This document shows positions 1-5,331 of a DNA stretch of 8,015 bases, piece by piece. The notes below the pieces were generated by a model. It did not search any database, was not told the origin of the DNA, and worked only from the letters and a program-made list of their open reading frames with translations. Numbering within the stretch: the stretch's first letter is position 1; each line of letters begins with the position of its first letter. Position numbers and translations under genes: made by a program. The stretch comes from Fidelibacterota bacterium (lineage in GTDB: Bacteria > Fidelibacterota > Marinisomatia > SCGC-AAA003-L08 > TS1B11), in NCBI GenBank assembly GCA_022564085.1, contig JADFMC010000089.1, positions 1 to 8,015 on the forward strand. Direction: 5' to 3'.

Positions 1-2
1 GC

Positions 3-1232
3 AACCGCCAGCTGAAGGTGCGGGGCATCCACAGCCACGGCCGGAAGGTTTCGCGAGTGGCGCTGGGTGACCGGGCGGCCCTCAATCTGGCCAACCTGCC
101 CACCGCCGATCTGGCCCGGGGGGAGCAGGTGGCGACGCCGGGATTCGTGCAGACCCCGAAAGCGTTGGCGGCGCGGCTTTCCCTGTTGAAGGAAGCATCG
201 GCTTTGAAGCATAACCACCCGTTGCGGCTGAACGTGGGCACCGCCGAAGTGATGGCCAGCCTTAAATTGCCCGGTGGCGGCCGACTTGAGCCCGGGGAGG
301 AACGGGTGGTGGAACTGGCCCTGGCGGGACCGGCGCCGGTGGTGGTGGGCGATCGCTTCATCGTGCGCAGCTTCTCACCGGTGACCACCATCGGCGGTGG
401 CAGCGTGCTGGACGTGAGCTTGCCGGCCACCTGGAAACAGCGCAAGCGGTGGTTGAAAATCCTGGAAACGGTACCGGCGGCGGATCAACTGACGCACCTG
501 ATCGGGGCAGCCGGCGCACGGCCGTTGACGCTGAATGCCTTGGCCCGCAGGCAGGGGCTCTCCGAAAAAGTGCTCACCGGCCAGCTGGCGGACGAGATCA
601 TTCGAATGGGACACGCGGGCAATCCCTGGTTGTTGACGCCCGAGCAGCAGCAGGACCTGCTGGAACGGACGGTGAACATTGTCGGCGAATATCACCGGGA
701 CAACCCCTACATACGGGGTGCTAACCGGGAGCATATCCGCCATCAACTGGGGGGCGACGAAAAATTCGTTGAAAAGTGGTTGCAGGAGCTGGCGGGAAAG
801 GGGGAATTGAGCGTGGAGGGCGATACCTGGCGCCGGCCCGGCTTCACCGTGGATTTGAAAGGGGAAGACCAGGAACTGCTGGGCCGCCTGGTGGCCCTGC
901 TGGAGGAGCAGGGCTACGGCGCCGATTACTTGGAGCACCTGGCCACCCAGCTGGACGCCCCCCTGGAGCTGGTCAAGACCCTGGCGGCGCTGGCCGAGCA
1001 GCGGGGCCAGCTGGTGCGGGTCAACATGCGCTTGATGATGCCGGCGGGGCATATAAAGGCGCTGATCGCGTCGGTACAGAAGCATTTTGACAGCCACGGC
1101 GCACTGTCGGTGGCCGATTTCAAGGCGATCACCGGTTCCAGCCGGAAGCAGGCCGTCCCCCTGCTGGAGTACCTGGATCGCCAGGGGCACACGGTGCGGG
1201 TGGGGGACAAACGGGTGCGGCCGGATGGGTGA
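3..1232 (+). CDS. selB: Selenocysteine-specific elongation factor SelB (C-terminal part, 5' end outside window)
   Basis: SelB is the GTPase that delivers Sec-tRNA to UGA codons marked by a SECIS element. The frame is open from base 3, so the gene begins upstream; 409 residues are visible and the GTP-binding domain is missing. Visible residues 1-45 (KVRGIHSHGRKV near the start) are the end of elongation-factor domain II. Residues about 50-137 are domain III, with KHNHPLRLNVGT and VVVGDRFIVRSFSPVTTIGGGSVLD, a segment characteristic of SelB. From about residue 140 to the end lie the winged-helix repeats that bind the SECIS RNA. The last repeat has the typical SRKQAVPLLEYLDRQGHTVRVGDKRV ending. 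The natural C-terminus is present (TGA 1230-1232). No selenoprotein, selA or selC is visible here; they may lie upstream. I am confident of the family. Confidence 0.95.
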   Translation, partial: NRQLKVRGIHSHGRKVSRVALGDRAALNLANLPTADLARGEQVATPGFVQTPKALAARLSLLKEASALKHNHPLRLNVGTAEVMASLKLPGGGRLEPGEERVVELALAGPAPVVVGDRFIVRSFSPVTTIGGGSVLDVSLPATWKQRKRWLKILETVPAADQLTHLIGAAGARPLTLNALARRQGLSEKVLTGQLADEIIRMGHAGNPWLLTPEQQQDLLERTVNIVGEYHRDNPYIRGANREHIRHQLGGDEKFVEKWLQELAGKGELSVEGDTWRRPGFTVDLKGEDQELLGRLVALLEEQGYGADYLEHLATQLDAPLELVKTLAALAEQRGQLVRVNMRLMMPAGHIKALIASVQKHFDSHGALSVADFKAITGSSRKQAVPLLEYLDRQGHTVRVGDKRVRPDG

Positions 1233-1262
1233 GATGTGGCAACCGGCGTGATAGGACAGGCC

Positions 1263-1345
1263 GTCATGCTGAGGCACTCGAAGCATGAGGTTCTCGAAGC
1301 ACGAGGTTCGTGCTTGAAGTCACCCTTCGAGAGCCTCAGGATGAC
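1263..1345. repeat. 83-bp imperfect palindromic element between selB and mutS
   Basis: The outer arms 1263-1287 and 1321-1345 are inverted copies matching at 21 of 25 positions (core GTCATnCTGAGGCnCTCGAAG). Inside, AAGCACGA (1297-1304) and TCGTGCTT (1308-1315) form a perfect 8-bp stem with a 3-base loop. CTCGAAGCA and CGAGGTT motifs recur within the element. The arms resemble the GTCATCCTGAG...TCGAAGG small palindromic repeats scattered through many environmental bacterial genomes; that comparison is from memory. The element could fold as a long hairpin in RNA, and could act as a terminator-like or mRNA-stabilising structure between selB and mutS. No T-run follows it, so a classical rho-independent terminator is not supported. 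Confidence 0.75.
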
Positions 1346-1389
1346 AAGTTCGCCTCAGGGCGACAAGCTGGCCTCAGGGTGACAGGCAG
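1333..1389 (+). repeat. Three tandem 19-bp units abutting the mutS start codon
   Basis: Units lie at 1333-1351, 1352-1370 and 1371-1389, with the pattern GCCTCAGGnnGACAAGnnn. The first unit overlaps the right arm of the preceding palindrome, so the array looks like local duplication of that arm's edge. The last unit ends one base before the mutS ATG at 1391. It differs by GACAGGC in place of GACAAGC, which creates an AGG four bases before the start, the only candidate ribosome-binding bases close to it. Confidence 0.75.
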
Positions 1390-1390
1390 C

Positions 1391-4045
1391 ATGGCTAAAA
1401 CTACCACTGATAAAGGCAATCGTCGGGGCACCCCGGCCATGCGCCAGTATTGGGAGGCCAAAAAGGCCCACCCGGACACCCTGATGCTGTTCCGGATGGG
1501 CGATTTTTACGAGACCTTCGAGGAGGACGCCCGGATCGCCTCCCGGGTGCTGGGGATCGCCCTGACCAAGCGCTCCAACAAGGGTAGCGCCGAGCAGGCC
1601 GGGTCGGCTTCCAATGTGCCGCTGGCCGGGTTCCCCTTCCATTCCCTCGATATGCACCTGCACAAGCTGATCAGGGCCGGGCTGAAGGTTGCCATCTGCG
1701 AGCAGGTGGAGGACCCCAAACTGGCCAAGGGGCTCGTCAAGCGGGAGGTGGTGGAGGTGATCACGCCCGGCACCGCCCTGGAGGAGCGCTACCTGGAATG
1801 GGGCGAGAACAACTTTCTGGCCGGTGTCTATTTCACGGGTGGCACGGCCGGCCCTTCGACTGACCTCAGGGCAGGCCTGGCGTTGCTGGATAACTCCACC
1901 GGCGAGTTTTTCCTCGAGGAGGTGCCACCGGAACTGCTGGGTGAGCGGTTGGCCCGCTACCACCCCGCCGAAATCCTGGTGGCCGAGGGACAATCGGCAG
2001 TGACCAAATTGATTGGCAAGACCGGGGCGCTGATCTCCACCTACCAGGACTGGATCGGCGAGCTGGACAACGCCACCCATGAACTGACCGAGCACTTTGG
2101 CACCAATTCACTGCGGGGCTTCGGTATCGAGGGCTATCCTCAGGGGATCTCGGCGGCCGGGGCGGTGCTGCACTATATCAATCAAAACTCCCCCGGGCCT
2201 AAGTCTCATATCTCCAGCCTGCGGGCGGTGCAGGACCAGCTTTACCTGGAACTGGACGAGTTCACCGTCCGCAACCTGGAGCTGTTCCGCTCGCTGGCCA
2301 CCCAGGGCACTCACGGCACCTTGATCAGCGTCATCGACCGCACCCGCTCGGCGGCGGGAGCCAGGATGCTGAAGCGCTGGCTGAAGGCCCCCTTGAATGA
2401 CCTGGCCGCCATTGAGGAGCGGTTGGCACGGGTGGCGGAGCTGGTTGGTGATGGGGCGCTGCGGGCAGACCTGCAGGATTTCATTAAGGCTTCCAGCGAC
2501 ATAGAGCGCATCCTGGGGCGGCTGTCCACCGGGCGGGCCAATCCGCGCGACGTGGCTAACCTGGCCTCCAGCTTAGAGGTGATTGCCGGTGTCGAGGCCC
2601 TCATTCAAAAGGCGGAAGCTCCGGCCCTGAACCAGTTGGCAGACCACCTCCACGACACCGGCGAGCAGGTGGCCCTGATCCGCCGGGCGTTGGTGGAGGA
2701 GCCGCCGCTTAATGTGGCCAAGGGGGACTACATCCGGGAGGGCTATAACAAAGAGTTGGAAGAATTTCGTGAGTTGGCCCGCAGCGGCAAATCGTGGATC
2801 GCCGGGTTGCAGCAGAAGGAGCGGGAGCGCACCGGTATCCCCAGCCTTAAGATCGGCTACAATAACGTATTCGGCTACTATATCGAGATTACCAAGACCC
2901 ACCAGGCAAAGGTGCCCGAGGACTACCATCGCAAGCAGACATTGGTGAATGCCGAGCGCTATTTCACCCCGGAGCTGAAGGAATACGAAGAGAAAGTGTT
3001 GACCGCCCAGGAGCAGATTGACGGGCTGGAACGGCGGCTGTTCGAGGGGCTGGTGCAGGAAGTATTGGCCGCCACCCGCCAGATCCAGGACAATGCCCGC
3101 CTGCTGGCCATGATCGACATCGCCGCCGGGTTGGCCGAGTTGGCCCAGGGTAGCGATTATTCGCGGCCGGAGATGGTGGCGGGGGAGGCGCTGGTGCTCA
3201 AGGATGCCCGCCATCCGGTGGTGGAGACCCTGCTGCCGGTTGGTGAGCGGTTTACGCCCAACGACCTGGAGATGGATCCCGCCAGCAACCAGATTCACGT
3301 GATAACCGGGCCCAATATGTCCGGCAAGAGCACCTTTCTGCGGCAGGTGGGGCTGTTGGTGGTAATGGCGCAGATGGGGTCGTTCGTACCGGCCGGCGCG
3401 GCCCGGATCGGCCTGGTGGACCGGGTGTTCACTAGGGTGGGGGCCAGCGATAACTTAGCAGGCGGCGAAAGCACCTTCCTGGTGGAGATGGTGGAGACCG
3501 CCAATATCCTGAATAACGCCACCTCCCGCAGCCTGGTGTTGCTGGACGAGATCGGCCGGGGTACCTCCACCTACGACGGATTATCGCTGGCCTGGGCCAT
3601 CATCGAGCATTTGCACAACAATAAGCAGCTGGCGGCCAAGACCCTGTTTGCCACCCACTATCACGAGCTGGTGGCGCTGGCCGAGTCGTTGCCCAGGGTG
3701 CGGAACTATAACGTGGATGTGCGGGAGCACGGCTCGGAGGTGGTATTCCTGCGGAAAATCGTGCCGGGGGGTACCGACCGGAGTTACGGCATCCACGTGG
3801 CCCGGATGGCGGGGCTGCCGCCGGAGGTTATCCAGCGGGCCGGGGAGATCATGGCCGATCTCACCGATCAGGAGCACCCGCCACCCCCGATTTCCACCCA
3901 AGGCAGCAGTAAACAGCAGATCGACCTGTTCGGAGCCCGGGAACAAGCTCTGCAGGAAGACTTTAAACAGGTCGTGGTGGAGAACCTGACGCCCGTCGAG
4001 GCGCTAAATCTATTGGATAGCCTGAAAAAGAAACACGGTTTATGA
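1391..4045 (+). CDS. mutS: DNA mismatch repair protein MutS
   Basis: MutS recognises mismatches and small loops and, with ATP, recruits MutL. From ATG 1391 the protein is 884 residues, a normal length. The frame also has a GTG at 1310, but that start would translate the palindrome and tandem repeats, so 1391 is preferred. The mismatch-reading motif is F39-Y40-E41 within MGDFYETFEED. The lever/clamp region contains FGYYIEITKTHQAKVPEDYHRKQTLVNAERYF from about residue 494. The ATPase has Walker A GPNMSGKST (640-648), Walker B LLDEIGRGTSTYDG with D719/E720, and the TH switch (H756) in FATHYHEL. Near the C-terminus Q843-I-D-L-F847 matches the beta-clamp-binding consensus. Residues about 148-162 are longer than in E. 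coli MutS and coincide with a repeat-like 26-bp element. The stop overlaps an ATG (ATGA, 4042-4045) at which the downstream repeat array begins. No strong Shine-Dalgarno is present. Confidence 0.97.
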   Translation: MAKTTTDKGNRRGTPAMRQYWEAKKAHPDTLMLFRMGDFYETFEEDARIASRVLGIALTKRSNKGSAEQAGSASNVPLAGFPFHSLDMHLHKLIRAGLKVAICEQVEDPKLAKGLVKREVVEVITPGTALEERYLEWGENNFLAGVYFTGGTAGPSTDLRAGLALLDNSTGEFFLEEVPPELLGERLARYHPAEILVAEGQSAVTKLIGKTGALISTYQDWIGELDNATHELTEHFGTNSLRGFGIEGYPQGISAAGAVLHYINQNSPGPKSHISSLRAVQDQLYLELDEFTVRNLELFRSLATQGTHGTLISVIDRTRSAAGARMLKRWLKAPLNDLAAIEERLARVAELVGDGALRADLQDFIKASSDIERILGRLSTGRANPRDVANLASSLEVIAGVEALIQKAEAPALNQLADHLHDTGEQVALIRRALVEEPPLNVAKGDYIREGYNKELEEFRELARSGKSWIAGLQQKERERTGIPSLKIGYNNVFGYYIEITKTHQAKVPEDYHRKQTLVNAERYFTPELKEYEEKVLTAQEQIDGLERRLFEGLVQEVLAATRQIQDNARLLAMIDIAAGLAELAQGSDYSRPEMVAGEALVLKDARHPVVETLLPVGERFTPNDLEMDPASNQIHVITGPNMSGKSTFLRQVGLLVVMAQMGSFVPAGAARIGLVDRVFTRVGASDNLAGGESTFLVEMVETANILNNATSRSLVLLDEIGRGTSTYDGLSLAWAIIEHLHNNKQLAAKTLFATHYHELVALAESLPRVRNYNVDVREHGSEVVFLRKIVPGGTDRSYGIHVARMAGLPPEVIQRAGEIMADLTDQEHPPPPISTQGSSKQQIDLFGAREQALQEDFKQVVVENLTPVEALNLLDSLKKKHGL
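1851..1876 (+). repeat. 26-bp dispersed-repeat-like element inside mutS
   Basis: The stretch starts GCCCTTCGACTGACCTCAGG and continues GCAGGC. Its reverse complement (GCCTGCCCTGAG...AGTCGAAGGGC) is close to a short palindromic repeat that I recall as common in intergenic DNA of many environmental bacteria. The GCCCT/AGGGC ends are inverted copies. In the mutS frame it encodes residues about 154-162 (GPSTDLRAG), just where this MutS is some eight residues longer than E. coli MutS, before the conserved LALLDNSTGEF strand. It is probably an in-frame insertion tolerated in a surface loop of the connector domain. The link to a repeat family is from memory. Confidence 0.5.
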
Positions 4046-4141
4046 GTTACGAGTTACGAGTTACGAGTTACGAGTTACGGGTTACGAGTTTCGGGTTACG
4101 AATATCGAGTATCGAGCATCGAGAATCGAGCATCACGTATC
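4044..4141 (+). repeat. Tandem heptamer array, 14 units (GAGTTAC type)
   Basis: Fourteen consecutive 7-bp units run without a break from the G of the mutS stop overlap. Five perfect GAGTTAC copies occupy 4044-4078. They are followed by GGGTTAC, GAGTTTC, GGGTTAC, GAATATC, GAGTATC, GAGCATC, GAGAATC, GAGCATC and a degenerate ACGTATC. Purity is highest next to mutS and decays downstream, as expected for an array that grows by slippage at one end. Seven is not a multiple of three, so each unit gained or lost shifts the downstream frame. The perfect units contain no stop in any frame and read as the same ELRVTSY cycle in all three. The array lies between the ATG at 4042 and the outer-membrane protein frame. 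Confidence 0.93.
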
Positions 4142-4163
4142 CCGCCGAAGTTGGCCACTGCTT

Positions 4164-4226
4164 CTGCCAACTGCCAACTGCCAACTGCCACTGCTACTGC
4201 CACTGCTACTGCTACTGCTGCTACTG
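4164..4226 (+). repeat. CTGCCAA heptamers followed by CTGCTA/CTGCCA hexamers encoding the signal-peptide core
   Basis: Three CTGCCAA heptamers occupy 4164-4184. CTGCCA/CTGCTA hexamers continue from 4185 to 4223 with one 3-bp interruption (CTG at 4215), and the next CTG closes the array at 4224-4226. The hexamers encode Leu-Pro and Leu-Leu pairs in the barrel-protein frame and make up the hydrophobic core of its signal peptide. Hexamer changes would lengthen or shorten that core without a frame change, whereas heptamer changes would shift the frame. Confidence 0.85.
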
Positions 4227-4232
4227 CCCCAG

Positions 4233-4250
4233 GGCCTGACCGCTCAGGCC
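4233..4250. repeat. Perfect 7-bp inverted repeat at the signal-peptide cleavage region
   Basis: GGCCTGA (4233-4239) and TCAGGCC (4244-4250) are exact inverted copies around a CCGC loop. In RNA this is a compact GC-rich hairpin early in the message of the barrel protein. It is not followed by a T-run, so it is not a terminator. The CCTGA/TCAGG core recalls the palindromic elements near mutS and may be a remnant of one. Confidence 0.6.
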
Positions 4251-4295
4251 AAGTATGCCGGCGAACTGTTCGAGTTTCCCGGTGATGCCCGTAGT

Positions 4296-5204
4296 ATGGC
4301 CATGGGAGGTACCGGCGTGGCAGCCCTGCACGCCGCCGCCACCGGCTTTTTCAACCCGGCCCTGGTGGGACGCCCTATGCGCACCAGCCTGGTGCTGGCC
4401 CACCGGGAGCAGTTCGGCGGTGTGGTAAACGCCGACCTGGCGGCTGCCACCCTGGGTTCCAGCGGACGGTTGGCGATGCAATTGGGGGTGGTCCGGCGAG
4501 GGGTCGACGGGATACCCGATACCCGGGGGGCACTCGATGACCTGGACGGTGACGGGCAATTGGATGACGGCGAGCGCCTGATCCCCGAGCGGGTGCGCTA
4601 TTTCAATCAGCGGGAATGGGGCTTGCTGCTATCGTTGGCGCCCCGCGAACAGGAGGGTTGGCGCTGGGGGCTGAACGCCAAATTGCTGGGCCACTGGCTG
4701 GCGGAGGAGCTGGGGCTGGGGCTGGGGTTCGACCTGGGACTGTGGCGCGAACTGGGGTGGGGCCTTTCGGCCGGCGCCCTGCTGCAGGATATCACCACCA
4801 CCCAGATCCGTTGGAGCACCGGGCATTGGGAGACCATCGCCCCGCGGCTGACCGCCGGCCTGCGCTTCGAATGGCGCCTGCCGGTGGTGGATCGGCCGGT
4901 GGCCCTGGAAGCCGAGCTCACTTCCCGGTTGGACGGCGAGCGGCTGGAGCGTAGCTTTCAACTCGGCCAGTTTAGCTTTCTCACCCGGTTGGGAGTGGAA
5001 CTGGCGCTGAACGATAACCTGTTTCTGAGGGCCGGCGGCTCCCGGCTGTATCCCTTCAGCCTCGGTTTAGGGCTCGACTTTGCCTCCTTCCGGGTAGATT
5101 ATGCTTATCTGGGCGATACCGCGGCCCAGGTTTTCGAGCCCACCCAACAGATCACACTGGTGTTATACCTTGAGCAGTTGCGGGCTTTCCTGGGCGTGGA
5201 CTGA
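4296..5204 (+). CDS. PorV/UPF0164-family outer-membrane beta-barrel protein (annotated start is minimal)
   Basis: This is probably an outer-membrane barrel of the PorV/UPF0164 (FadL-like) group; its transported substrate or partner is unknown. ATG 4296 is the first canonical start in frame and gives 302 residues, but it falls inside the conserved motif. The frame upstream supplies a signal peptide and YAGELFEFPGDARS, so the mature protein probably begins near 4251 (about 317 residues). MAMGGTGVAALHAAATGFFNPAL is the conserved family entry segment. Later, alternating hydrophobic strands such as LGLGLGFDLGLW, LTAGLRFEWRL, LGVELALNDNLFLRAGG and FASFRVDYAYLGDT fit a barrel ending in LVLYLEQLRAFLG. 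Positions 4539-4574 encode DLDGDGQLDDGE, a complete EF-hand-type calcium loop. The start region overlaps the repeats after mutS, so expression may depend on repeat number. No functional partner is evident nearby. The family is fairly sure, the start is not. Confidence 0.8.
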   Translation: MAMGGTGVAALHAAATGFFNPALVGRPMRTSLVLAHREQFGGVVNADLAAATLGSSGRLAMQLGVVRRGVDGIPDTRGALDDLDGDGQLDDGERLIPERVRYFNQREWGLLLSLAPREQEGWRWGLNAKLLGHWLAEELGLGLGFDLGLWRELGWGLSAGALLQDITTTQIRWSTGHWETIAPRLTAGLRFEWRLPVVDRPVALEAELTSRLDGERLERSFQLGQFSFLTRLGVELALNDNLFLRAGGSRLYPFSLGLGLDFASFRVDYAYLGDTAAQVFEPTQQITLVLYLEQLRAFLGVD

Positions 5205-5279
5205 CATTGAGCAGGGCCGAGGGGAGAAATCGGTGATTTCTATCTGTCTGAATTTCAAGGATTTACTTAGTCAGGGCGG

Positions 5280-5310
5280 TTGCTTTTTAAAATCGCTTTT
5301 CGTAGCTTTG
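5280..5310 (+). promoter_or_regulatory. Candidate promoter for the yicC-gmk-rpoZ-udg-dnaB run
   Basis: TTG at 5280-5282 is followed after 20 bases by TAGCTTTG at 5303-5310. This matches the Bacteroidetes-type -33 TTTG / -7 TAnnTTTG pattern, with the -33 box imperfect. Read as a sigma-70-type site it is TTGCTT, a 17-base gap and TAGCTT, a weak -10. The surrounding 5205-5331 gap is visibly richer in A and T than the flanking genes. The site lies 22-52 bases before the yicC ATG. Confidence 0.45.
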
Positions 5311-5322
5311 CAGCTCTAGATT

Positions 5323-5327
5323 AGGGG
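5323..5327 (+). promoter_or_regulatory. Shine-Dalgarno-like site of yicC
   Basis: AGGGG, followed by TGAA, precedes ATG 5332. It is among the clearer ribosome-binding sequences in the window and supports that start for YicC, whose family proteins begin with a similar MTGYG segment. Confidence 0.6.
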
Positions 5328-5331
5328 TGAA

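Larger units (their letters stand above)
4149..4295 (+). other. In-frame 5' extension encoding a signal peptide but lacking a start codon
   Basis: The frame of the downstream barrel protein stays open upstream to the TGA at 4023-4025. Read in that frame, 4149-4250 gives a basic stretch (RR just before), then SWPLLLPTANCQLP, a leucine-rich core (LLLPLLLLLLLP) and QGLTAQA with a plausible signal peptidase I site after AQA at 4250. Then 4251-4295 gives KYAGELFEFPGDARS, which joins MAMGG at 4296 to form the canonical N-terminal motif of PorV/UPF0164-type barrels. Codon by codon from 4026 to 4295 there is no ATG, GTG or TTG in this frame. The segment is therefore very probably part of the protein, with the real start cut off by a frame change in the repeats, or using a rare start such as ATC (4104, 4125) or CTG (4158). 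Confidence 0.75.

Noticed and set aside
375..1286. Long minus-strand open frame opposite selB
   Set aside because: It is the antisense of a clear SelB coding region in a GC-rich genome, with Gln/His/Leu/Pro-rich composition and no family features.
1310..1390. GTG 1310 as the mutS start
   Set aside because: It would add 27 residues translated from the palindrome and tandem repeats, without similarity to MutS N-termini; ATG 1391 gives a normal N-terminus.
2573..3298. Long minus-strand open frame opposite mutS
   Set aside because: Antisense shadow of conserved MutS lever and clamp codons; composition is typical of a shadow frame.
4044..4226. Repeat region as a CRISPR array
   Set aside because: Units are contiguous 6-7-mers with no spacers, and no cas gene is present.
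4042..4239. Small 65-residue ORF beginning on the mutS stop (MSYELRVTSYELRV...)
   Set aside because: It is made wholly of translated repeats ending in a Cys/Tyr run typical of an out-of-frame reading of CTGCTA units. It is better seen as the out-of-phase start of the barrel gene than as a separate protein.
5226..5240. Hairpin GAAATC/GATTTC after the barrel gene as a terminator
   Set aside because: The stem is short and AT-rich with no following T-run, so a rho-independent terminator is not supported.
5101..5319. 72-residue plus-strand open frame spanning the end of the barrel gene and the gap
   Set aside because: It mostly overlaps the barrel gene in another frame, has no ribosome-binding site or recognisable features, and covers the candidate promoter.
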